Origin: Acetobacteraceae bacterium
GTDB lineage: Bacteria; Pseudomonadota; Alphaproteobacteria; Acetobacterales; Acetobacteraceae
NCBI GenBank assembly: GCA_027340195.1
Contig: DAHWNE010000161.1
Span: forward strand, 1-6,012
Length of the DNA: 6,012 nucleotides
Direction: 5' to 3'
Below, one piece after another: positions 1-6,012 of this stretch. The translations under genes and the position numbers were made by a program. Every line of letters starts with the position of its first letter. Within the stretch, counting starts at the first letter, position 1. The notes below the pieces were generated by a model that was not told where the DNA came from, did no database searches, and was given only the letters and a program-made list of their open reading frames with translations.

Positions 1-1165
1 TGGCTTGTTCCTGGTCACCTCGCTGTTCGGGCGGGTCTGGTGCGGCTATGCCTGCCCGCAGACCGTCTGGACCGATCTCTTCATGTGGTTCGAGCGGGAG
101 ATCGAGGGCGATCGTAACGAACGCATGAAGCGCGACGCCGGGCCGCTGAATTTCGACAAGCTGTGGCGCAAGATCGCCAAGCACGCGGTGTGGCTGTTCG
201 CGGCATTCTGGACCGGCGGCGCCTGGATCATGTACTTCGCCGACGCTCCGACGATCACAAGTCAGTTCTGGACCGGAACGGCGCCGGGCGCGGCCTATTT
301 CTTTATCGGGCTCTTCACGTTTACCACCTACGCCCTGGCCGGCTGGGGGCGGGAGCAGGTCTGCACCTATATGTGCCCCTGGCCGCGCTTCCAGTCGGCG
401 ATGCTGGACGAGCAGAGCCTCACCACCACCTATCAGGCCTGGCGCGGCGAACCGCGGCTGCGCGGCAAGCGCGAAGCCGGCCTGCCCGCGGGCGACTGTG
501 TCGATTGCGCCGCCTGCTACACCGCCTGCCCGATGGGCATCGACATTCGTGACGGCATCCAGCTGGAATGCATCAATTGCGGCCTCTGCATCGATGCCTG
601 CGACCATGTCATGGAGGTGACCGGACGGCCGCGCGGGCTGATCGCGTGGGACACTCTGGCGGATCAGAAGGCCAAGCAGGAAGGGCGCGAAGTCGCGTTC
701 CGCTGGTTGCGCCCGCGCACCATCATCTATCTGGCGGCGCTCAGCATCGCGGGTGTGGGAATGCTGGTCGCGCTGGCCCTGCGCGCGCCGATCTCCATGG
801 ATGCCGAGCACGATCGCGCGCCGCTCTTCGTGCCGTTGCCGGATGGCGGATTGCGCAACGGTTACACGGTCAACCTGACCAACCGTACCCAGCGGCCGGC
901 CGCGTTCGCGCTGCGCCTGCGCGGCCTGCCGGGCGCGCGACTGGCCGACGGCACCGCCCCGCAGGACCGCCACCGGGTCCTGACCCTGCCGGTGGGCGCC
1001 GATACCATCGGCAGCTTCCGGGTGCTGGTGATCGCGCCCCCGAACCTGCCGCCGTCCACGCGGCGCAGCGTGACCTTCGTGCTGCGCGACCCGGCCACCG
1101 GCGATATCACCAGCTACACCGCGCCCTTCTTCGGGCCGGCGGCCTATGCGGGAGGCGGACCATGA
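1..1165 (+). CDS. ccoG: CcoG (FixG/RdxA) cbb3 oxidase assembly iron-sulfur membrane protein, 5' partial
   Basis: The gene enters from outside the window: the first complete codon is at 2, and about 100 N-terminal residues of a protein usually near 470-490 residues are missing. Numbering from the codon at 5, the visible 386 residues hold the CcoG hallmark CGYACPQTVW (13-22), two hydrophobic segments (about 61-79 and 96-114), the CTYMCPWPRFQ motif (120-130) and two 4Fe-4S clusters of bacterial ferredoxin type. The first cluster is C165, C168, C171, C175-P; the second is C189, C192, C195, C199. A further membrane segment follows (about 239-259), then a C-terminal Ig-like FixG domain. In Rhodobacter capsulatus, CcoG is a cupric reductase that provides Cu(I) for the CuB site of cbb3 oxidase; that role is family knowledge. 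The TTG at 5 is only an internal leucine. The stop overlaps the ccoH start in ATGA. All motif cysteines visible in this part are intact. Confidence 0.96.
   Translation, partial: GLFLVTSLFGRVWCGYACPQTVWTDLFMWFEREIEGDRNERMKRDAGPLNFDKLWRKIAKHAVWLFAAFWTGGAWIMYFADAPTITSQFWTGTAPGAAYFFIGLFTFTTYALAGWGREQVCTYMCPWPRFQSAMLDEQSLTTTYQAWRGEPRLRGKREAGLPAGDCVDCAACYTACPMGIDIRDGIQLECINCGLCIDACDHVMEVTGRPRGLIAWDTLADQKAKQEGREVAFRWLRPRTIIYLAALSIAGVGMLVALALRAPISMDAEHDRAPLFVPLPDGGLRNGYTVNLTNRTQRPAAFALRLRGLPGARLADGTAPQDRHRVLTLPVGADTIGSFRVLVIAPPNLPPSTRRSVTFVLRDPATGDITSYTAPFFGPAAYAGGGP
1151..1155 (+). promoter_or_regulatory. Ribosome binding site for ccoH
   Basis: GGAGG lies 6 bases upstream of the ATG at 1162, inside the last codons of ccoG. 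It is the best Shine-Dalgarno match in the plus-strand operon. It supports the ccoH start that overlaps the ccoG stop. Confidence 0.75.
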
Positions 1166-1671
1166 GCGACTTCACCCATCGCCGGCGCGGTCCCCGTTCG
1201 GCCTGGGACTGGTTTCCCTGGGCGGTCGCGGCCTCCCTCGTGGTCGTCATCCTCATCAATGCCGGCATGATCTGGGCGGCGCTGTCCACGTTCCCCGGTC
1301 AGGCCGGGCAGGACGGCTACGACCTCAGCAACGACTACAACCAGGTGCTGCGCGCCGCCGCGCGGCAGCGGGCGCTGGGCTGGCATGTGGCGCTGCGGCT
1401 CGATGCCGCCCACCGCCTGACCCTGCGCCTGGCCGGGCCGGACGGCCGCCCGCTGGTCGCGACAGCGGCGGTGGCGGAAGCGGAACGCCCGGTCGGCCCG
1501 CGGCAGGTTCATCGCTTCGTGCTGATCCCGCTGGCCCCCGGGCACTACCGCGCCGCCGGGCCGCTGCCGCGCGGGCAGTGGCAGGTGGCGTTGCGCCTGC
1601 GCGCGGCCGGGCACGACTACTCCGAACAGAACCGGATGATCGTCGTGGAGCCGCCCCGGCCGGCGCCATGA
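1162..1671 (+). CDS. ccoH: CcoH (FixH) cbb3 oxidase assembly membrane protein
   Basis: This encodes a 169-residue FixH-family protein. It has a short basic cytoplasmic N-terminus (RRRGPR around 7-12), one membrane segment (about 18-40) and a periplasmic domain. The family signature follows the membrane anchor: a DYNQ stretch (58-61) leading to GW (73-74), then a beta-rich domain ending in a GQW...LR...YSEQ pattern (138-155). CcoH is known to be required for stable assembly of the cbb3 oxidase and to associate with its subunits; its biochemical activity is undefined. The start at 1162 is favoured because it has a good ribosome binding site, sits in an ATGA overlap with the ccoG stop and gives the expected N-terminal anchor. 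The same frame is open far upstream, but that part is out of frame with ccoG and looks like GC-rich shadow sequence. The stop overlaps the ccoI start (ATGA at 1668-1671). Confidence 0.93.
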   Translation: MSDFTHRRRGPRSAWDWFPWAVAASLVVVILINAGMIWAALSTFPGQAGQDGYDLSNDYNQVLRAAARQRALGWHVALRLDAAHRLTLRLAGPDGRPLVATAAVAEAERPVGPRQVHRFVLIPLAPGHYRAAGPLPRGQWQVALRLRAAGHDYSEQNRMIVVEPPRPAP

Positions 1672-4019
1672 GCGCCACCGCCGCCGCGCTGCGTCCCGCC
1701 GAAGCCAACGACCCCGCCTGCGCCCATTGCGGCGCGCCGACCCCGCGCGGCGGCCGCTTCTGCTGCACCGGTTGCGCCGCCGCGTTCGAGACCATCCAGG
1801 GCCTTGGTCTCGGCCGCTACTATCGCCAGCGGGTCCTGGACCCGGACCGCCGCGCGCCACGCCCCGATGACGGCGCCCCGCGCCGCGACCTCACCGCGCA
1901 TGTGGTGAGCCAGCCGGACGGGACCCAGGCGCTCTCGCTCGCCATCGACGGGCTGCAGTGCGGCGCCTGCGTGTGGCTGATCGAATCGGTGCTGGCGCGG
2001 GATACGCGCGTGCTGACCGGGCGGGTCAACATGACCACCCGCCGGCTGCGCCTGGTCTGGCGCGGGGCGGCCGAGGATGCCGCTGCGCTGGTCGGGCGGA
2101 TCGAGGCGCTGGGCTACCGGCTGATCCCGTTCGAGCCCGGCGCGCTCGCCGCCGCCCAGGACCGTCGCGGTGTCGAACTGATCCGCGCGCTCGGCATCGC
2201 CGGCTTCGCCGCCGGCAACGTCATGCTGCTGTCGATCGGCGAATGGGCCGGGCTGATGCAGGACATGGGGCCGGCGACGCGGGCGCTGCTGCACTGGATC
2301 ACAGCGCTGCTGGCGCTGCCGGCGATCGTGCTGGCCGGGCGGCCGTTCTTCGCCTCCGCCATCGCCGTGCTACGGCGGGGGCGGACCAACATGGACGTGC
2401 CGGTCAGCCTCGGCGTGCTGCTGGTGGCGGGCATCAGCCTGGCCGACACCTTCGCCGACGGCAACCACACCTATTACGAATCCGCGCTGATGCTGCTGTT
2501 CTTCCTGCTGCTCGGGCGGGTGCTGGACCATCGCGCCCGGTTCCGCGCGCGCGCTACCGCCGAGCAGCTGCTGGCGCTGCGCGGGGCGATGGTGACGGTG
2601 CGGCTTGCGGACGGCACGCTCGAGCCGCGCCGGCCCGAGGCGGTGGCTCCGGGCGAGCATGTGCTGGTGGGCATGGGCGAGCGGATCGGCATCGACGGCG
2701 TGCTGGAGGCGGGCGAGACCACGCTCGATGCCTCGCTGGTGAGCGGGGAGAGCCTGCCGGTGGCGGCGTCGGCCGGGGCGGCGGTGTTCGCCGGCACGCT
2801 CAATCTGGGGCCGCCGATCACGATCCGCGCGACCGCAACCGGCGGGGCGACGCTGCTCGCCGAATGCGCCCGGCTGATCGAGGCGGCGGAGGCCCGGCGT
2901 GGCCGGTTCGTGCTGCTGGCGGACCGGATCGCGCGCGGCTACGTGCCCGTGGTGCATGTCACCGCCGCAACGGCCTTCGCCGGCTGGATGCTGGCCGGCG
3001 CCACCACCGGCCAGGCGCTGCTGATCGCCGCGGCGGTGCTGATCGTCACCTGCCCCTGCGCGGTGGCGCTGGCGGTGCCGGCGGTGCAGGTGATCGCCGC
3101 CAGCCGCCTGTTCCGCGCCGGCATCCTGCTGAAATCTCCCACCGCGCTGGAACGGCTGGCCGAGGTGGACCGCGTGGTGTTCGACAAGACCGGCACTCTG
3201 AGCGAACCCGCCCTGGCGCTGGAACCGGTGGCCGAGGCCGATCGGCCGGCCTTGCAGGAGGCCGCGGCGATGGCGGTGACCAGCCGCCACCCGCTGGCGC
3301 GCGCCCTGGTGGCGGCGGTCGGCCCGGTCGCCGCGGCCGATGGGGTGACGGAGCATCCCGGGCAGGGATTGTCCTGCGGGGCGGCACGGCTCGGTAGCGC
3401 CGGATTCTGCGGCGTGCCCGGCGGGCAGGGCAGCGAGCTCTGGTTCACCCGCCCCGGCCACGCTCCGCTGCGCTTCGGCTTCGTCGAGCGCCCGCGGGAA
3501 GATGCCGCCGCCGTCGTCGCCACCCTGGCGCGGCTTGGGCTGGCGCCCTTGGTGCTGTCGGGCGACCGCCCGGGGGCGGTGGAGCGTCTGGCCCGCGCGG
3601 TCGGGGTCGCGCAATGGGAGGCGGGGCTGTCCCCGCCCGGGAAACTGGCGCGGATCGAGGCGATGGCCGCCTCCGGCCATCGCGTGCTGATGGTGGGCGA
3701 CGGGCTGAACGACGGGCCGGCGCTGGCGGCGGCGTTCGTCTCGGCCTCACCGGCCAGCGCGGCCGATATCAGTCAGACGGTGGCCGATCTGGTGTTCCAG
3801 GGCGAGCACCTGGCGCCGGTGACCCGGGCGCTGACCATGGCGCGGCGGGCGCGGCGGGCGATGCGGCAGAACCTGGTGCTGGCGCTGGGGTATAACGTGG
3901 TGATGGTGCCGCTGGCGGCGGCGGGCTGGGTCACGCCGTGGCTGGCGGCGGCGGCGATGTCGGCATCCTCGCTGCTGGTGATGGGCAACAGCGCGCGGCT
4001 GTGGCGGGTGCGATGGTAG
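1668..4019 (+). CDS. ccoI: CcoI (FixI/CopA2-type) copper-translocating P1B-type ATPase
   Basis: This 783-residue P-type ATPase moves Cu(I) out of the cytoplasm, and in characterised relatives it supplies the CuB centre of cbb3 oxidase rather than giving bulk copper tolerance. The N-terminus has a cysteine-rich zinc-ribbon-like segment (C18, C21, C32, C33, C36), then a heavy-metal-associated domain with GLQCGAC (C98, C101). About eight membrane segments follow, near 171-190, 205-223, 244-262, 269-285, 425-445, 449-475, 733-752 and 755-775. The actuator loop has SGES (359-362), the metal site is CPC (462-464), the phosphorylation motif is DKTGT with D506, the nucleotide domain has the HP pair (541-542), and the hinge is GDGLND (677-682). 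The late motifs YN (742-743) and MSASS (764-768) match Cu(I)-transporting P1B-1 pumps. The ATG at 1668 overlaps the ccoH stop; there is no close Shine-Dalgarno (GGAG at 1647-1650 is 17 bases away), so translation probably depends on coupling. All catalytic motifs are intact. Confidence 0.97.
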   Translation: MSATAAALRPAEANDPACAHCGAPTPRGGRFCCTGCAAAFETIQGLGLGRYYRQRVLDPDRRAPRPDDGAPRRDLTAHVVSQPDGTQALSLAIDGLQCGACVWLIESVLARDTRVLTGRVNMTTRRLRLVWRGAAEDAAALVGRIEALGYRLIPFEPGALAAAQDRRGVELIRALGIAGFAAGNVMLLSIGEWAGLMQDMGPATRALLHWITALLALPAIVLAGRPFFASAIAVLRRGRTNMDVPVSLGVLLVAGISLADTFADGNHTYYESALMLLFFLLLGRVLDHRARFRARATAEQLLALRGAMVTVRLADGTLEPRRPEAVAPGEHVLVGMGERIGIDGVLEAGETTLDASLVSGESLPVAASAGAAVFAGTLNLGPPITIRATATGGATLLAECARLIEAAEARRGRFVLLADRIARGYVPVVHVTAATAFAGWMLAGATTGQALLIAAAVLIVTCPCAVALAVPAVQVIAASRLFRAGILLKSPTALERLAEVDRVVFDKTGTLSEPALALEPVAEADRPALQEAAAMAVTSRHPLARALVAAVGPVAAADGVTEHPGQGLSCGAARLGSAGFCGVPGGQGSELWFTRPGHAPLRFGFVERPREDAAAVVATLARLGLAPLVLSGDRPGAVERLARAVGVAQWEAGLSPPGKLARIEAMAASGHRVLMVGDGLNDGPALAAAFVSASPASAADISQTVADLVFQGEHLAPVTRALTMARRARRAMRQNLVLALGYNVVMVPLAAAGWVTPWLAAAAMSASSLLVMGNSARLWRVRW

Positions 4020-4153
4020 TCATCCTGTATCTGCTGGGGATCAGCCTGACGATGGGGTCGCTCGGGCTGGCGTTGTTTCTGTGGAGCCTGCGGTCGGGGC
4101 AGTACGACGATCTCGACGGGGCGGCGGAGCGGGTGTTGTTCGAGGACGAGTAG
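4013..4153 (+). CDS. ccoS: CcoS cbb3 oxidase assembly small membrane protein
   Basis: This encodes a 46-residue protein, normal for the family. One hydrophobic membrane segment fills about residues 2-25. It is followed by the conserved cytoplasmic CcoS tail: W24, then SGQYDDLDG (28-36) and an RVLFEDE end (40-46). CcoS is needed for cofactor insertion into, or maturation of, cbb3 oxidase in Rhodobacter capsulatus; the mechanism is unclear. The start at 4013 overlaps the end of ccoI by 7 bases in a different frame. No clear Shine-Dalgarno precedes it, so expression is likely coupled to ccoI translation. A longer in-frame start at 3938 would add a glycine-rich, non-membrane extension within ccoI and is unlikely. 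It is the last gene of the plus-strand operon. Confidence 0.92.
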   Translation: MVVILYLLGISLTMGSLGLALFLWSLRSGQYDDLDGAAERVLFEDE

Positions 4154-4165
4154 GCAGGGGTCGCC
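4154..4165. other. 12-base convergent intergenic gap between ccoS and the dehydrogenase gene
   Basis: The ccoS stop (4151-4153, TAG) and the minus-strand dehydrogenase stop (4166-4168) are separated by 12 bases. A 4-base-pair hairpin can be drawn (AGGC at 4152-4155 with GCCT at 4163-4166). It is too weak, and lacks a T run on either strand, so it is not annotated as a terminator. Confidence 0.85.
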
Positions 4166-4930
4166 TCAGATCCGCCCCGCATCCACCACGAACAGCTGCG
4201 ACGTACACATCCGGCTGTCATCCGCCGCCAACCACAGCACCATCCGCGCCACGTCCTCCGGCACCAGCTTGCGCTTCAGGCACTGGCTGCGGATCAGATT
4301 CGCCTCGCCCTCCGGCGTCAGCCACAGCCGGATCTGCCGCTCGGTCATGATCCAGCCCGGCACCACGCAGTTCACCCGGATGTTGTCTGGTCCCAGATCG
4401 CGCGCCATGCCGCGGGTCAGCCCTTCCACCGCCGCCTTGGCGGTGGTGTAGGCGGGCATCCCGCCCTGGCCGACATGCCAGCTGACCGAGCCGAAATTGA
4501 CGATCGAGCCGCCGCCGGCCGCCTTCATCATCGGCGCCACCGCTTGGATGGCGAAGAACTGATGGCGCAGATTGACCGCCAGCCGCTCGTCCCAATACTC
4601 GGGCGTCACGTCCTCCCACCGATGGCGCTGGTCGTTGGCGGCGTTGTTGACCAGCACGGTGATCGGCCCCAGGCGCTCGCCGGCGCGCGCCACCGAAGCG
4701 CGCAGGGCGGCGATATCGGTCAGGTCGCAATGCTGGAAGAACGGCTCGGGATGCCCGGCGGCGCGCGCCTTCGCCACCACCTCCGCCGCCGCGTCGTCGG
4801 CGATATCGACGAAAGCGACTCGCGCGCCCTGGGCGGCGAAGGCGGCCACCTCGGCGGCGCCGATGCCGGAGGCCCCACCGGTGAGGAACACCACGCGGTC
4901 GCGCAGCGAGGGATAGATGGCTTCGGTCAT
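4166..4930 (-). CDS. Short-chain dehydrogenase/reductase, XylB-like aldose 1-dehydrogenase (substrate uncertain)
   Basis: This encodes a 254-residue classical SDR. The cofactor motif is TGGASGIG (17-24). D42, at the end of the second strand, favours NAD over NADP. The NNAG motif appears as NNAA (95-98). The catalytic set is N120, S148, Y161 and K165 (YTTAK). From memory, it resembles Caulobacter crescentus D-xylose 1-dehydrogenase XylB along its whole length: AIYPSL near the N-terminus, ND.RH after the NNAA motif, WDER.AVNLRH (113-123), NFGS.SWH (145-152), TPEGEA (205-210) and QCLK...VPE (216-225). The family oxidises aldoses such as xylose, arabinose, glucose or galactose to aldonolactones. 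Its place directly downstream of gluconokinase and 6-phosphogluconate dehydrogenase makes glucose oxidation to gluconate plausible, but xylose or another sugar is equally compatible. The start is supported by GAGG 6 bases upstream and by an ATGA overlap with the gntK stop. A soluble cytoplasmic enzyme is expected, since no signal peptide or membrane segment is seen. Confidence 0.88.
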   Translation of the reverse strand: MTEAIYPSLRDRVVFLTGGASGIGAAEVAAFAAQGARVAFVDIADDAAAEVVAKARAAGHPEPFFQHCDLTDIAALRASVARAGERLGPITVLVNNAANDQRHRWEDVTPEYWDERLAVNLRHQFFAIQAVAPMMKAAGGGSIVNFGSVSWHVGQGGMPAYTTAKAAVEGLTRGMARDLGPDNIRVNCVVPGWIMTERQIRLWLTPEGEANLIRSQCLKRKLVPEDVARMVLWLAADDSRMCTSQLFVVDAGRI

Positions 4931-5436
4931 GCGATGCCTCGTTCGGCAAGGGCGGAAAGCGCGGCGGCCAGGATGGCGGCCGGCGCCGGGTCCACCGCCA
5001 GGGTGATGGGGTGTTCGTCGGCGTCCGGTTCTTCCAGCGTGGCGAGCTGGCTGTCCAGCAGCCCGGGCGGCATGTAGTGCCCGCGCCGCGCCGCCAGCCG
5101 CGCGGCGATGGTGGCGCGGGCGCCCTTGAGGAAGATCAGCACGACCTCCGGCCGCGGCCCGATCAGCACGGCGCGGTAGGCGCGCTTCAGCGCCGAGCAC
5201 GCGACCACGACCCCCGCGCCGGCGCCGAGCCGCGCGTCCATCGCCGCGGCGATGGCGGCCAGCCAGGGCGCGCGATCGGCATCATCCAGCGGGATGGCGG
5301 CGCGCATCTTCGCGATATTCGCGGGCGGATGGAAGGAATCGCCTTCCAGCAGCGTCCAGCCCAACGCCGCGGCGAGCCCCGCTGCCAGGGTGGTCTTGCC
5401 GCAGCCGGACACGCCCATCACGACGATGGCGGGCAT
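4927..5436 (-). CDS. gntK: Gluconokinase (GntK/IdnK family)
   Basis: This encodes a 169-residue P-loop kinase, the usual length for GntK, that phosphorylates D-gluconate to 6-phosphogluconate with ATP in the cytoplasm. The Walker A motif is GVSGCGKTT (8-16). Then come the family motif EGDSFHPPANIAKM (31-44), the DDADRAPWL substrate-region motif (51-59), CSALKRAYR (80-88) and the R.GHYMP...LDSQLATLE lid region (117-135). These are all typical of thermoresistant-type gluconokinases. The ATG at 5436 lies 3 bases after the gnd stop, with no strong Shine-Dalgarno, suggesting translational coupling. The gene's own stop overlaps the dehydrogenase start (ATGA, 4927-4930). Its product is the substrate of the enzyme encoded immediately upstream, which strongly supports the assignment. 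All catalytic motifs are intact. Confidence 0.95.
   Translation of the reverse strand: MPAIVVMGVSGCGKTTLAAGLAAALGWTLLEGDSFHPPANIAKMRAAIPLDDADRAPWLAAIAAAMDARLGAGAGVVVACSALKRAYRAVLIGPRPEVVLIFLKGARATIAARLAARRGHYMPPGLLDSQLATLEEPDADEHPITLAVDPAPAAILAAALSALAERGIA
4937..4940 (-). promoter_or_regulatory. Ribosome binding site for the dehydrogenase gene
   Basis: On the minus strand GAGG lies 6 bases before the ATG at 4930, inside the end of gntK. It supports the 254-residue start over longer in-frame extensions that would run through gntK. Confidence 0.6.
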
Positions 5437-5439
5437 CGG

Positions 5440-6012
5440 CTATTTCTGGTTCAGCATATGCTCGGTATGCCCGCCGAAACCGAAGCGCATCGCCGACAGC
5501 ACCTTTTCGCCGAAGGTATGGTCGCGGCGGGACCGGAAGCGGGCGAACAGGGCGGCGGCCAGCACATGCGCCGGCACAGCCTCCTCCACCGCCGCATCGA
5601 CGGTCCAACGCCCTTCGCCGGAATCCTCGACGAAGCCGGAGAAATGCTCGAGCCCCTCATCGCCCGCCAGCGCCTCGGCGGTGAGGTCGAGCAGCCAGGA
5701 GGAGACCACCGAACCGCGCCGCCAGACCTCGGCGATGTCGCCCAGGTTGAGGGTGAAGCGCTCATCGGCGGGCAGGCTGTCCGCGGCGCGGCCTTTCAGG
5801 ATGTCGAAGCCTTCGGCGAAGGCCTGCATCATCCCGTATTCGATGCCGTTATGCACCATCTTCACGAAATGCCCGGCCCCGGCCGGGCCGGCATGGATGT
5901 AGCCGCGCTCGGCGCGCGGATCCCGCGCCTCCCGCCCCGGGGTGCGCGGGATATCGCCGAGGCCCGGGGCCAGCGCTGCGAAGATCGGGTCGAGGAGATC
6001 GACCGCGTCCTT
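5440..6012 (-). CDS. gnd: 6-phosphogluconate dehydrogenase (decarboxylating), short form, 5' partial
   Basis: The last 190 residues are in the window. The frame is open to position 6012, so the NAD(P)-binding Rossmann half lies beyond the edge. The enzyme oxidatively decarboxylates 6-phosphogluconate to ribulose 5-phosphate and CO2. In the visible part, [20 protein letters not shown] (35-54) continues into NGIEYGMMQ (55-63). This holds the catalytic lysine K51 and the substrate/catalytic residues N55 and E58 of the family. The C-terminus ends with [18 protein letters not shown] (167-184), typical of the short (about 300-340 residue) bacterial class and unlike the approximately 470-residue E. 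coli Gnd. Many short-form enzymes prefer NAD, but the cofactor-binding part cannot be seen here. The GTG at 5865 is an internal valine codon, not the start. The stop at 5442-5440 is followed after 3 bases by the gntK start. Confidence 0.94.
   Translation of the reverse strand, partial: KDAVDLLDPIFAALAPGLGDIPRTPGREARDPRAERGYIHAGPAGAGHFVKMVHNGIEYGMMQAFAEGFDILKGRAADSLPADERFTLNLGDIAEVWRRGSVVSSWLLDLTAEALAGDEGLEHFSGFVEDSGEGRWTVDAAVEEAVPAHVLAAALFARFRSRRDHTFGEKVLSAMRFGFGGHTEHMLNQK

Noticed and set aside
1146..1667. Upstream in-frame extension of ccoI
   Set aside because: It overlaps the whole of ccoH and reads as Arg/Pro/Gly-rich sequence; the ATG at 1668 gives the normal N-terminal cysteine cluster of CcoI.
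1958..3397. Long plus-strand open frame in a second frame inside ccoI (about 480 codons)
   Set aside because: Its translation is almost entirely Arg, Ala and Gly with no domain pattern; it is a frame-shifted shadow of ccoI and not a frameshifted gene piece.
2370..3680. Long open frame on the minus strand opposite ccoI (over 400 codons), with several more antisense frames nearby
   Set aside because: High-GC shadow of ccoI: the translation is Arg/Gly/His/Gln-rich and low in complexity, with no recognisable motif, while ccoI has complete family motifs through the same bases.
3938..4012. Upstream in-frame extension of ccoS (25 extra residues)
   Set aside because: It lies inside the ccoI coding end and would place a glycine-rich tail before the membrane segment; the start at 4013 gives the usual 46-residue CcoS.
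4152..4166. Small inverted repeat AGGC/GCCT at the convergent junction
   Set aside because: Only 4 base pairs with a 7-base loop and no T run on either strand; expected by chance in GC-rich DNA, so not called a terminator.
4931..5200. Upstream in-frame extension of the SDR into gntK
   Set aside because: The extension is a shadow of gntK; the ATG at 4930 has a ribosome site, the ATGA overlap and the family-typical N-terminus.
4269..5902. Plus-strand open frames opposite the SDR, gntK and gnd genes
   Set aside because: The opposite strand encodes proteins with complete catalytic motifs; these frames show no motif, and their Ser/Ala/Arg-rich composition fits antisense shadows.
1..6012. Search by eye for tRNA/rRNA, CRISPR repeats, insertion sequence ends, attachment sites, riboswitches and FNR/Anr-type operators
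   Set aside because: Almost every base lies in a confident gene and no convincing signature was seen. Promoters of both operons lie outside the window, so operators cannot be judged.

Overview
The window is very GC-rich (about 70% by eye), and every reading frame accepted here has G or C at most third codon positions. The proteins look alphaproteobacterial. The combination of a cbb3 oxidase assembly operon with a short-form 6-phosphogluconate dehydrogenase, a gluconokinase and a Caulobacter XylB-like sugar dehydrogenase would suit an acetic-acid-bacteria/Rhodospirillales-type or related aerobe. That placement is inference from protein character, not a database match. The window is nearly all coding, with no RNA gene, mobile element, CRISPR array or long gene-free stretch.

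Positions 1-4153, plus strand: the accessory operon for cbb3-type cytochrome c oxidase, in the canonical order ccoG (5' end cut by the window), ccoH, ccoI, ccoS. Every junction is an overlap: ATGA at ccoG/ccoH, ATGA at ccoH/ccoI and 7 bases at ccoI/ccoS, so the set is very probably translated as one coupled unit. CcoG is a membrane iron-sulfur protein with cupric reductase activity in studied relatives. CcoI is a copper-transporting P1B-type ATPase that supplies Cu for the CuB site. CcoH and CcoS are small membrane proteins needed for oxidase assembly. The structural genes ccoNOQP would be expected just upstream, outside the window.

Positions 4166-6012, minus strand: a convergent three-gene sugar-acid operon, read from the right: gnd (short-form 6-phosphogluconate dehydrogenase, N-terminus outside the window), gntK (gluconokinase) and a short-chain dehydrogenase resembling the Caulobacter XylB aldose dehydrogenase. 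Gene spacing is 3 bases and then a 4-base ATGA overlap. Together they suggest oxidation of an aldose (possibly glucose) to an aldonate, phosphorylation of gluconate to 6-phosphogluconate, and oxidative decarboxylation to ribulose 5-phosphate. The dehydrogenase substrate is not settled by sequence.

The two operons meet tail to tail with only 12 bases between stop codons and no convincing intrinsic terminator. I found no evidence of a previously undescribed system. The most useful open questions are the substrate of the dehydrogenase and how the two convergent transcripts end.
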